A stretch of DNA of 64,000 nt, taken from assembly GCF_003171515.1 (NCBI RefSeq), contig NC_089390.1, positions 9,056,274-9,120,273 of the forward strand, written 5' to 3'. A program made the position numbers and the translations under genes. The notes beneath the pieces are model-generated. The model was not told the origin of the DNA, searched no databases, and worked only from the letters and a program-made list of their open reading frames with translations. Every line of letters starts with the position of its first letter. Positions within the stretch are counted from its first letter, which is position 1. The stretch comes from Pyrenophora tritici-repentis (lineage: Eukaryota > Ascomycota > Dothideomycetes > Pleosporales > Pleosporaceae). This document shows positions 42,508 through 51,701 of the stretch, piece by piece.

Positions 42508-44033
42508 AGGCACCCTCTTGCACGCTTTCTCCTTCCTTCCTTTCTTCCACACTGAAAAGCTTTCTTTGCGATATTTCTAAAACAAAATGGTAACGGAGTA
42601 ATGTGGAAGAGGGAAAGTTTAAAATTCCTAGCCCTCAGGATGATGAGGAGATCCTGCTTTCTTTAAAACTTACCACATAACTACCCGTTATTTATAAAAC
42701 AAAATGCCGCACGATCGCCAAGCATGTGGTGGGGGGGAGAGATCTAAAAACCTCAGGGGTACCAGGGACTTCCAGCTTATCTTTCAGCACTACAGAGTCG
42801 TGTCGGAACATGCGCGTACAGCCAGCCCGGCGAGTTTTTCCGGGCCGGAAGCTTGGACCACTAGTTAGACCAAGCTTCCCGCTTAGCTCGCAACCGTACA
42901 TATGGAGATCTCTCCATCCAGCTCTTGCTCACTACTAATCAAATACTATACACTTTGTTCGTTGCAACGACTGCTAGTATTCGACACCTTTGCCGTGTCA
43001 ACAAGTCGGTTTACGATATTTCTAAATATCTATGCAGACGCTGTATGGGGTGGGAGACGAGCGAGCTCTAAAAACAACGACTATACTGAAACAGCCCTTT
43101 ATTCTTATACTACCAAAAACTTCCTCCCCAGTATCTCTAAATAAGGCATGGAAGATTTCGATGGAGCGAGGAAGACGAGAGAACTCGGAAATACACATAG
43201 CGCCCCAGAATAAGAGGGAGAAGATTCTGCTTTCCTTGAAAATTACTTGATACACAGTCTTTCTAAAACGTGAACCAAAGCAGTGTATGGGCGGCTGAGA
43301 CGAGGGATATAAAAACTACAGATATGCTAAGTCTCTTCTTCTTTCCTCTATTACTACAAACTTTCTACTCGATATTTCTAAACAGCTCGAAAATGAGATG
43401 CATCGGGAAAGACGATAGATTTCTAGAAACCCCCCCCCCCCTTTGTTTTGTCCAGCGGATGAGAAGGAGGTTCTGCTTTCTTGAAAAATGAATGGTAAGG
43501 TTCTATATGTTCCGAAAATCTCTCTACAATATTTTCATTCCTGTTTCTTCGAAATACTAGCTATTGGGGTCCCATCTATCCTGAAAAAACGAGCAAGACC
43601 CCTGCCATGATCTTCCAAAATTCACGAGTGCCAGATCATGGGAAGGAGAAGTTGCGCCCGCGGCGTCCTTTAATAAAACAGCATACGAATATCAGAATTT
43701 CTGGGAACTACTAAAATTTCCGTAAAAACTATTGCCAAAGCCCTCATAGAGTTTCTCTATGGCTCTGCGGCTTTTTCGTTCGTACGCATTAGCCTGGGAG
43801 TGTATAAAAGTCTCGTCCTGGGCTGCTGTTGTCCTTCCTTTGTATCACACGGGATCTATCTTCTTCTAAAATGAACATCTAGTGTTGTTATGTGTGGGAT
43901 TGGGGAGTGGGGTGTCAAAAGATCGATGGACTAAAATCCTATGTGGTGGGAGAGGAGATTTTTCCAACTTTCCAATAGCACCAGAGAGTAGAGTCATGGC
44001 TGAGGAATACTTGGGCTTTCTTCTTTTATACTT
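42508..44033. repeat. degenerate promoter-like repeat modules, left part
   Basis: A gene-free tract built from recurring short blocks. The 13-mer CGATATTTCTAAA occurs exactly at 42569, 43014 and 43370. A longer block of the form GATGAG-AGGAG-TTCTGCTTTCTT-AAAA recurs near 42637, 43207 and 43455. TATA boxes stand at about 42512, 43311 and 43805. Those near 42512 and 43805 are followed within 60-85 bp by pyrimidine tracts and AAAATG. ACGAGCAAGACCC at 43589 recurs exactly at 50189, tying this tract to the array on the far side of copia element 2. No protein-coding frame was recognised. Confidence 0.6.
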
Positions 44034-44038
44034 CAAAC

Positions 44039-44208
44039 TGATGAAGGTGGAGAAACGTGCGTGAACTTGTTGTATTGGAGCTACGGGAGAAGGGAGAATA
44101 TCTATGGTGCGCGCACGGAGCAGCTGACTAATCAGTGCCTGGCCAATCAGAGCACGGGAAGCCTGATTCACCGTGAATACTAGTGAAGGCTCTCACCGCG
44201 TCTCGACA
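44039..44208 (-). repeat. 3' LTR of copia element 2
   Basis: A 170-bp LTR identical to 48888-49057. The shared sequence extends two extra bases (CA) by chance; the target duplication fixes the true end. Confidence 0.95.
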
Positions 44209-44236
44209 CACCCCCACAGGACCTGATAGTCCTGCT

Positions 44237-47200
44237 CTATCCACCTTTGTTGTAGTCCTTTGTTTCGATAGTTGGAGTCGTAAGGCCTAGCTGTTGTAGA
44301 TACCTGCTGTGGGCTTGTCGTTCAAGAGGTTTCGTGAGGCCGTCAGCAGCCATCTCATGAGTTCGTACATGCTCTACGTAGAGGTTGCCGTCGCGGACTT
44401 GATCCTTGATGTAATGGTAGTAGATATCGACGTGCTTTGTACGCTCGTGATGACCCTCTGAGTGTAGTAGCTGTATAGATGGAGCGTTGTCTCCGTAGAT
44501 AAGGATAGGATGGGTATCTGTACCGTTGTAACCGAGCTGGTGTAGCAGACGGTACAGCCAGGTAGCCTCCTTAGCGGCGTAGGTAAGAGCAACGTACTCA
44601 GCTTCAGTTGTTGAGGTTGTAACTAGCTTTTGCTTGACTGACTTGTGACAGATAGTACCTCCAGCAAGTTTGAACAAGTATCCGGAGGTTGATTTGCGGT
44701 CCTCGCCGTCAGCAAATGAGGCGTCGCTGTAGCCATGTAGGTGTAGCGTAGGATTAGTGTTGTTCTTGTTGTCATCGTATGATGTCGCATACATGGTGAT
44801 AGGCATGCGTGCGTGTGGAGATGTAGCTCGATAGCTCATTACAAGAGATTTGAAGGTCTTGAGATAGTCGATGATCTGGATTGCGTACTCGTAGTGTTGT
44901 TGAGTTGGATTGCTCATAGCGCGGGCGAGATAGGCGACGTGGAAGGATATATCGGCTCGCAGTTGGGTTGCTGGATACAGCAGCTTGCCAATAACCTTTT
45001 GGTAGTTCTGAATTTGTTGTTGAGTTGCAAGATCAGTTGGAGATCGCAGCTTCAACTTGAGTACTGAGGTATCAAGCGGCGTGTAGCGAGGGAGCGCGTG
45101 TTGACGACTATACTCCTCTACAAGCTTGTCGACATATGACTCCATTGAGATCTCGATGAGTCGGGATGGTCGTGAGCGTCGGATCCGGAGACCTAGGTAG
45201 TGAGAGATTGGTCCTAGATCTCGACACTTGTACTTCTTGTATACAGCCTCTTTGATCTCCTTCATGCGTTGCTTCGTAGCTGTGATGAAGATGATATCAT
45301 CAACATACGCAAGGATAAGACTGCCGTCTAGGTGTTTGAAGACACATGGATCTGACTCTAAAGGATCTAAGCCGATACCCTTGAGATAGCTCGATAGCTC
45401 ATTGTACCAGAGGCGTGGTGAGCGGCGCAGGCCGTACAAAGCTTTGATAAGCTTGGCTTTGCGTCCGTCTGGCAGGCGGACATAGACTACTTCGTCTTTG
45501 TCTAGTTTACCGTTGAGAAAGGCGGTAACAACGTCTGCTTGCTCGCATTCTAAGTCTTCGGTTGCGACAAGGGCGAGAAGGACTTTCAGTGTAGTTGCGC
45601 GAGCTACTGCAGCGTAGGTTTCGCGCCAGAAGTCGGTCTCCTGCCTATTGCCACAGACAACCAGTCGAGCCTTGAAGCGCTCGAGTTGTCCATCGTCCTT
45701 GACTTTGTATTTGTATACCCACTTAGTAGGCAGGGCGTATACGTCGGGAGGGATCGTGGTTGTGGTCTCCCATGTGCCATTCTGGTCGAGTGATACGAGC
45801 TCTTCATCTTCAGCAGCGATCCATTGCTTGCTGTATGGATGAAGGCGTGCTGCCTTGCGTGTGGCAGGCTCAGGCGGTAAGTCTGTTGTTGTTGCCTCTG
45901 TAATTGCCGTAGCAAAGCAACGAGAGACTGCCGCGTATCGGTTGGGCGGTCGAGTGATGCGACGACGTCCATCGAGTATGTTACGGGCATCAAATGATGC
46001 ACTGATCTCGTCGTGACGTGGAGCGTTTTGGGATGTATCCCGACGCTGAGGTGTTGCTCGAGCATTAGCAACCTCGGTAAGACTGTTATAGTTGTCAATG
46101 TCCGCGTCAAAGTCAAAGCTAGACTGCGCTTCAGCCTCTAGTCCGTCAAATACATAACCACTACCTTGCTCCGGGAGAGAGACTTCATGGTGTGGAAATG
46201 AAGAGGGATCTAGTGCTGGCGGTGGATCTTGGATATAGAAGCATTGATCCGGTTTGGTTGTAGCTGTGTCTTCTTGGACTACAGCTTTGACGTCGTGTTT
46301 AGGCCAAGCAACACTGCTCGTACGGTGTATGGACTGTGTGACTGGATCCCACATAAGGTAGATCCGTGATCCTTCTCGACCGACGAAGTACATCTTGACC
46401 GATCGTGGTTCAAACTTGGCGCTCTGAACTCGTCGCTGTACTGGTTGATGGACGTACCCAGCTTCTCCGAAGGTGCGGAAGGAGCATAGATTAGGCACAG
46501 GGTTTGCAACCTTCATGTGCTCAAATAGCAGCTGTCTTGGTGTCTTACTGTCTGGTACAGCAGAGCTGACGCTATGATTAAGGACGTCGATGGAGTACTG
46601 GGCTGCGTATGGCCAGTATGTCTTAGATATGTGAGGCGCTGCCAAAATCATTGTGCGCGCTCGGACCTCCACTACGTAGTTGCTGGCTTCAGCGACTCCA
46701 TTCTGGTGGGGTGTATAGGCGGTGGAAGGCTCGGAGATGATGCCTTTGTCCTTGAAGTAACGCCCAGTCGTCTGGTTGAGGAACATGTTGTCGTTGTCCA
46801 TGTGAACGATCGACACTCGAACGTGGTGTTGAGTTTCCATCTTGTCCAGGTGTTGTATAAGCTTAGATGTGATTGCTGCTTTGCAGTCTGTGAAATCAAT
46901 CCAGCGGTATCGTGAGTAGTCGTCGGTGTACAGTATCCAGTAGCGCTCACCGTTGACACCTTCGGGCGTCACTGGTCCAACGATATCGATATGAATACGA
47001 TGGAGGAACGTGGTTGAGCGGGCTGGAGACCGTCGTGAGATCTGCTTCTTCGATTTGGATAACATGCAGGCCTCGCATGAGAATGCCTGTGTTGTAGTGA
47101 GACGTAGGCCGGTGGTGTTGGCGACAAGAAGCTTAAGAGCTTTGGGGTCGGCATGGCCAAACAGCTCATGGAGCTCTTGGAGAGTAATCTCGCGATAGGG

Positions 47201-48766
47201 AGCGAGTACACCTGTTGGGTTGGTGGTTGCGGCGGTTGCAAAGGCAAACGCGCGAGCTGCCTCAAGCTCTGTGTTGGCGAGGAGGAGCGTAGGGATCTTG
47301 TCGATCTCAGGTGTGAAGGCGATCTCTTGTTGTGATGGCATGAGGTACAGCTTGCTGTCCCAGCCGTGGTAATAGAGATTTTTCGCTCGTAGTTTAGAGT
47401 GGGAGAGGACTGATACAAACATGTCCGGAGCGTATAGCACGTTAGTGAAGGAGACCTTGTTGAGTACACCTTCTGACGTGACGACAGTGATCTGAATGGT
47501 ACCTACCTGCTTAGCAGTAATAGGTCCGGCTCCAGTATTAATTGTAGCAGGAGCAGTGTCGTGTAGAATTTGGAACTTGCTGCGATCATTGCAGATGTGA
47601 TCGCTGCTTCCAGTATCGATAATGAATCGTTGTTTGAAGTTAGAGGTCTCCTTGGTGAGACTCTGTACCTTCTCTGACAAATGAACCGTTGTAAAGGCAA
47701 AGCCTTCAGCATTAATAGCTGCGGCGTTGGTGCTAGTAGGCTGTTGTTTGCCTTGTTGTTGAGCTTGGCGCTGACGCCAGGCTTCAGTGGCGAGGTGAGG
47801 AAAGGTGTACCAGCAGTTATCACCTCCTCCAGTATGGTTGCAGTCGCAGTGCTTGCAGTATGGGGAGGTATTTGTAGGTCTCTGAGTCGCACCCTCAGAA
47901 CCTCTACCTCGTCCGCGCTGGGCTCGCCCATTGCCTCGATTGCCGCGGCCACGGGTGGCGCTTCTGTTGGCGTCGTTGTTATCACTAAGAGGCTGACTGC
48001 GGTTGTTGTCACCCCCAGAAGCTCGGATAGACGTGTTAATGGTCTTGATTGGGTCGTCGCGGCGGGCCTCGTCAATAAGCTCGCTACACATGCGATCGAC
48101 GTTCAGAGTAACGTTGCGGCGCAGATCAGCGCGGCGATCGCGTCCGTAGTCCGGGTAGGCGTTGTTGATAGCAAGAATGAACTGATACACTCGAGCTTTG
48201 TTAGATAGCTTACAGTCTGCGATGACGTCAAGCTTTGCAAGTCCTGCTTTGAACTTGTCGGTGAAGTTGGCTGTAGAGGGGCAGTCTTGAGCTCTCAGCT
48301 TGAAGAAATCTGCCCAGATAGTACACTCTTCAGTGACGCCTTGTTCACGATAGCGTGCGGTAATAGCTTCGTACTTCTGCCTTACAGTAGGCAGGTTCAT
48401 GACGTTGTCCCATACTGATCTTGGTACTGTATTAAGTATGGCCAAGGTGAGAGACGATTCTCGGGAGTTGTAGATACGATAGAGCTCACAGTCTTTGTCG
48501 TACTGTGTAGTAACTTCTTTGTTGTGGGCTCGTACGCGTTGTTGAGCGTCAAGCAGAAGTTGTGGCGTGTTGAATGCCGATGACGTAGTTGTCGGTTCAG
48601 TTTGATAGTGAGGTGTTTCTGGGTATGTGACCATGTAGCTGCCGTCGAGTAGACCTCCGATAGAGTGAATATTTGCGTACAGCTTCAATGCTGCTTCCCA
48701 GTGGTAAGCGTTGCTACCATCTGCTTGTAGCTTTGGGATCGCGTCCATCGCTGTGGATGGCGCCAT
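44237..48766 (-). CDS. copia gag-pol polyprotein (element 2)
   Basis: A polyprotein of 1,509 aa from ATG 48766 (MAPSTAMDAIPKLQ); the frame is open to 48847 only with a non-ATG codon. Gag has a zinc knuckle CKHCDCNHTGGGDNC near residue 305. Protease is DTGSSDHICND near 385. Integrase carries ELFGHADPK and CEACMLSK, HIDIVGPV, YTDDYSRYRW, and the PHQNGVAEASN region. Reverse transcriptase has KWVYKYKVKDDGQLERFKAR, DVVTAFLNGKLD, LYGLRRSPRLWY and the standard YVDD near 1149. RNase H shows GYSDASFADGEDRKSTSGY, STTEAEYVAL and the DGLTKPL end. All catalytic blocks look intact, so the element may be autonomous. Confidence 0.95.
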   Translation of the reverse strand: MAPSTAMDAIPKLQADGSNAYHWEAALKLYANIHSIGGLLDGSYMVTYPETPHYQTEPTTTSSAFNTPQLLLDAQQRVRAHNKEVTTQYDKDCELYRIYNSRESSLTLAILNTVPRSVWDNVMNLPTVRQKYEAITARYREQGVTEECTIWADFFKLRAQDCPSTANFTDKFKAGLAKLDVIADCKLSNKARVYQFILAINNAYPDYGRDRRADLRRNVTLNVDRMCSELIDEARRDDPIKTINTSIRASGGDNNRSQPLSDNNDANRSATRGRGNRGNGRAQRGRGRGSEGATQRPTNTSPYCKHCDCNHTGGGDNCWYTFPHLATEAWRQRQAQQQGKQQPTSTNAAAINAEGFAFTTVHLSEKVQSLTKETSNFKQRFIIDTGSSDHICNDRSKFQILHDTAPATINTGAGPITAKQVGTIQITVVTSEGVLNKVSFTNVLYAPDMFVSVLSHSKLRAKNLYYHGWDSKLYLMPSQQEIAFTPEIDKIPTLLLANTELEAARAFAFATAATTNPTGVLAPYREITLQELHELFGHADPKALKLLVANTTGLRLTTTQAFSCEACMLSKSKKQISRRSPARSTTFLHRIHIDIVGPVTPEGVNGERYWILYTDDYSRYRWIDFTDCKAAITSKLIQHLDKMETQHHVRVSIVHMDNDNMFLNQTTGRYFKDKGIISEPSTAYTPHQNGVAEASNYVVEVRARTMILAAPHISKTYWPYAAQYSIDVLNHSVSSAVPDSKTPRQLLFEHMKVANPVPNLCSFRTFGEAGYVHQPVQRRVQSAKFEPRSVKMYFVGREGSRIYLMWDPVTQSIHRTSSVAWPKHDVKAVVQEDTATTKPDQCFYIQDPPPALDPSSFPHHEVSLPEQGSGYVFDGLEAEAQSSFDFDADIDNYNSLTEVANARATPQRRDTSQNAPRHDEISASFDARNILDGRRRITRPPNRYAAVSRCFATAITEATTTDLPPEPATRKAARLHPYSKQWIAAEDEELVSLDQNGTWETTTTIPPDVYALPTKWVYKYKVKDDGQLERFKARLVVCGNRQETDFWRETYAAVARATTLKVLLALVATEDLECEQADVVTAFLNGKLDKDEVVYVRLPDGRKAKLIKALYGLRRSPRLWYNELSSYLKGIGLDPLESDPCVFKHLDGSLILAYVDDIIFITATKQRMKEIKEAVYKKYKCRDLGPISHYLGLRIRRSRPSRLIEISMESYVDKLVEEYSRQHALPRYTPLDTSVLKLKLRSPTDLATQQQIQNYQKVIGKLLYPATQLRADISFHVAYLARAMSNPTQQHYEYAIQIIDYLKTFKSLVMSYRATSPHARMPITMYATSYDDNKNNTNPTLHLHGYSDASFADGEDRKSTSGYLFKLAGGTICHKSVKQKLVTTSTTEAEYVALTYAAKEATWLYRLLHQLGYNGTDTHPILIYGDNAPSIQLLHSEGHHERTKHVDIYYHYIKDQVRDGNLYVEHVRTHEMAADGLTKPLERQAHSRYLQQLGLTTPTIETKDYNKGG

Positions 48767-48875
48767 CGTGACTTTATCGTCGTCGTCGTCGCGCGAGTGA
48801 CTGATGTTGTGTTCAACTGATCGGTTCTGCTGCTGCGGAAATCGCACCTCTAGAGCACTTTATCGTGATAGAGGA

Positions 48876-48887
48876 GGGCTCATAACC
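48876..48887 (-). other. primer-binding site of copia element 2 (half initiator tRNA-Met)
   Basis: GGTTATGAGCCC on the element strand lies directly next to the 5' LTR. It is complementary to the anticodon stem-loop of initiator tRNA-Met, the usual half-tRNA primer of many copia elements. Confidence 0.75.
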
Positions 48888-49057
48888 TGATGAAGGTGGA
48901 GAAACGTGCGTGAACTTGTTGTATTGGAGCTACGGGAGAAGGGAGAATATCTATGGTGCGCGCACGGAGCAGCTGACTAATCAGTGCCTGGCCAATCAGA
49001 GCACGGGAAGCCTGATTCACCGTGAATACTAGTGAAGGCTCTCACCGCGTCTCGACA
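48888..49057 (-). repeat. 5' LTR of copia element 2
   Basis: A 170-bp LTR identical to 44039-44208, followed by the CAAAC target duplication. Confidence 0.95.
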
Positions 49058-49271
49058 CAAACTCTTAAGCAACAGGCTCATGGGCAGATCTGGTGTTTTC
49101 ATTTCTATTTTCATTCTTAAAATGTGGAGAAATGTGACGGATGACTTTATTCTGGTCCTGTCGTCATGTTTATGACAGAAAAACGGAAAGAAAAAAGCAA
49201 TGAAAGGCGCATATGTGCAGCCCGTGGAGACTGCATATGCTAGCATCTCTGCGCGTCCGCGATTGTGCGTA

Positions 49272-49278
49272 TATAAAA
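49272..49278 (+). promoter_or_regulatory. TATA box upstream of small ORF
   Basis: TATAAAA lies 37 bp upstream of the AAAATGG start at 49315, separated by an almost pure pyrimidine tract. Confidence 0.45.
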
Positions 49279-49314
49279 GACCTTTCCCCTCTCTTTCTTT
49301 TTCTTTTTTTCAAA

Positions 49315-49509
49315 ATGGTAAGGTCAGCACTCCGATGGTTGGTTCGAGTCTGGACTTCTAGCATTAAAAATTGGGTTATTCCACCGAGAAACCCGTGTAG
49401 CAGAAAATGGTGGCGAAAGCCCCTATGTGTGAGAGGATTCCGGATTTTCCAAAATTACCTAACTAAAAGGCTTTACTTTTTCTTTCATCGAACATCAGTA
49501 CAGCAGTGA
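49315..49509 (+). CDS. possible 64-aa Trp-rich cationic peptide
   Basis: This is a small ORF with a promoter-like context: TATA box at 49272, pyrimidine tract, and a good start context TCAAAATGG. It starts MVRSALRWLVRVWTSS. By my reading it has 10 Arg, 4 Lys, 5 Trp and no Asp or Glu. There is no clear signal peptide cleavage motif, though the start is amphipathic. The ATG is followed immediately by GTAAGG, so an intron donor right after the start codon is an alternative reading. No family was recognised. It may equally be a chance frame in a repeat-rich, rapidly changing locus. Confidence 0.28.
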   Translation: MVRSALRWLVRVWTSSIKNWVIPPRNPCSRKWWRKPLCVRGFRIFQNYLTKRLYFFFHRTSVQQ

Positions 49510-49969
49510 CTACAGGGAGATAAAAAAAGAGAACCTTCATCTTATGGGGCAGTATGCTCACAGAGACAATTTCACATATCTGCAAAAACATCTTCTAGAC
49601 ATTCCAAAATTCTTAAACGTCAACACGCCAACTAAATGAATGTCCGACCACTAGCGCCTGACTTGTATTTAAAGCCTCTTGTTCCTTCTACCTTCTTCAT
49701 ACCACCTACTACTGTGTTCCTCTACTAAAACGACCCGAACGAAAGATATATGTGTGGAGGAGAGTGGAAACCTCGAAAATACTAGACATACGCTACATGA
49801 CCAGCACCTTTGTGCTCCTCTTCTTCTTTCCACCTTTCTTGAAGAAATCTCACTTCACTCTTTCACTAAAAATCAGGAAGAGCAACGTGTAATATGCGGA
49901 AAGAACTAAGAACCCAAAATTACAAAAATCTCATTGAATGTCCGGCGCGCTGGAGATTGTCAAAATGTT

Positions 49970-50975
49970 GACCCTGTTGATGCATGCCAAAATTCCTGGG
50001 CGCTTTCTGGATGTTCTGCTGCCTCGGTGCTGCCACAAATCCTAGCTGTGTCCCGGAGGTTCGGCGGCGTCGGTAGTACTATAAAACTCACCTTTTCTTC
50101 TATAACTCTTTTCTTTTCATACGAAATAATCAGCGCGTGCTAAAAATTCTAAAAAAGTTGAAACAAGATTGCATGTGTGCCAAAAGAGACGAGCAAGACC
50201 CAAATGTCTGTTCCAACGGTGAGCTATAAAATTTACCGTCTTTTCTACAACCTGGAAACCTCCTATAGTCCTTCTTCCTCGTCGCGATAGAAATACCTAA
50301 AGCCTACACACCGCTTAACTTGCTCAAAAATCTGCAAGCTGTATCCCTCATGTCTACCGCTCCAATGCTACTCTAAAAATTTACCGTCTTTCCCAGAGCT
50401 TGGAAACCTCCTAAAATACCACCTCTCTATCGCGCTGAAAGTACAAAACACATACATACTGCTCATATGTTTCAAAGCGAGTCAACTACGCATTGATGTC
50501 TGCGGCGCCGGTGCCTGCCCCGATAAAACCTCCCATCTTTTTCCAGAACTTGGAAACCTCTTGTTCTTTACTACATGTTCGTTGCGTGGAAAATACTCAA
50601 AATGAAGATTACGATGATCAATGTATCAAAGAGTTAGTGATCTCCGAAATATCCGCCCTATCGGTCTTACTATAAAACTCCTACTCTCTGTTCCAGCAGC
50701 CGAACCTACTCTCCTACATTACTGCATCATAGCCGCGCTCGAAATAACCAAAAGAATGCAATTGCAAGCAAATGTTTCAAAAAAGTCCATGGACGGACCC
50801 ATGTCTGCGGCGGCGGTCCAACCATAAAATCTACCGTCTTTTCCAGAACCTGAAAGCTTTCTCCTACACTACTACTTTTTCCAAAACATACCGCAACTTA
50901 CTTGAAAATACCAGAAATGCATACAAAATCCGGCTATGTCTTCTTAAAAACTTAGCCATTCCCCGTATGTGCTGT
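49970..50975. repeat. TATA-centred tandem array, six units of about 147-150 bp
   Basis: Anchors TATAAAA or close variants stand at 50080, 50225, 50372, 50522, 50671 and 50823 (spacings 145, 147, 150, 149, 152). Each anchor is preceded by a GC-rich block such as ATGTCTGCGGCGGCGGTCCA. Each is followed by a block like TCTACCGTCTTTTCCAGAAC and then TGGAAACCTCCTA, a Y-rich part, a CGCG core and GAAAATAC. Units are clearly related but diverged. Function is unknown. Confidence 0.75.
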
Positions 50976-51006
50976 TCTGTTTAGAAAACACAATATCCGC
51001 GCCCAC

Positions 51007-51332
51007 ATGTTGCTCTGCTTGAAAACAGGCTTCGAATAACGGAACGTTCTTAGAAAATACACAAATTGTACAACAACTCTAGGCATTTGGGGCTGTGGAA
51101 ATATGTCTCTTTACTCACTCTCTATCTCTCCCATTTTCTTCCTCTCTATTACTTCCTAAAACGCTTCTTTATCTCACGTATGTTGCTCTGCTTGAAAACC
51201 GTCTTGAGAAAGCTCAATGTTCTGGAAAATCACAACACATTCTACATCATTATAGGCATATAGGGACATAGAAAATATATACCTCTACTCTGCTTCTCCC
51301 CTCTTTCCTTCCTGGCCCTTCTTGAAAATTTA
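51007..51332. repeat. two-unit tandem repeat of about 173 bp
   Basis: ATGTTGCTCTGCTTGAAAAC occurs exactly at 51007 and 51180. The following sequence aligns over the whole unit (GTTCT-GAAAAT-CACA, CATTATAGGCAT/CTCTAGGCAT, CTCTACTC-CTTCTC, CCT-CTTGAAAA/CCTAAAAC). Confidence 0.75.
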
Positions 51333-51701
51333 CATTGTATTCCAAAACTGGTTATTTCGAGTAAAATGCTTGGAGAACTCATCTGATAATAAAATTTATG
51401 CTTTTGGCAACATTACCATTGAATATCAAAAGTCGTAGATAAGGCAACCAATAAAAAAGTAAGAGTGTTCGAAACCTAAGATCAAATCCCTCATGCTGAG
51501 CAGACCAAAAAACCGAATGGAACTCCAAGACGAAGCTGAACGTGCATTTCCAGCGCACCATGTGCAAAGCACATGAGCGGTATAAACATCATTTAAAATT
51601 CTCATAGCAACAAGTACATGCGACCTCGTGCTGAAACACTTCCAATTATCAATACAAACACCAGTTCCCCAAAATAAGTATTGTCGAGACTCAGCTCATG
51701 T
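51333..51701. other. 3' flank of IML1
   Basis: 369 bp with no gene. A possible 3' untranslated region of IML1. Confidence 0.45.

Larger units (their letters stand above)
44039..49057 (-). mobile_element. intact Ty1/copia LTR retrotransposon 2
   Basis: A complete 5,019-bp element in minus orientation with two 170-bp LTRs (44039-44208 and 48888-49057), plus strand TGATGAAGG to TCTCGACA, identical by eye. The target duplication is CAAAC (44034-44038 and 49058-49062). A primer-binding site touches the 5' LTR, and a purine tract GTGGGGGTG on the element strand touches the 3' LTR. The gag-pol frame is unbroken. It inserted into the repeat-module locus, splitting it. Identical LTRs indicate a recent event. 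It is not closely similar to element 1 in LTR or protein. Confidence 0.96.
49063..49969. other. promoter-like repeat locus, middle part
   Basis: A continuation of the locus interrupted by copia element 2. It includes TATA-like boxes (49272, and TATTTAAAG near 49667), CT-rich tracts, and AAAATG starts. Apart from the small ORF at 49315 no coding sequence is supported. Confidence 0.5.

Noticed and set aside
42737..43491. Small ORFs (70-80 codons) in the promoter-like locus
   Set aside because: No consistent frame among repeated modules, so coding selection is unlikely.
44039..44210. LTR length of 172 bp ending CACA for element 2
   Set aside because: The extra CA is shared by chance; only a 170-bp LTR gives matching CAAAC target duplications.
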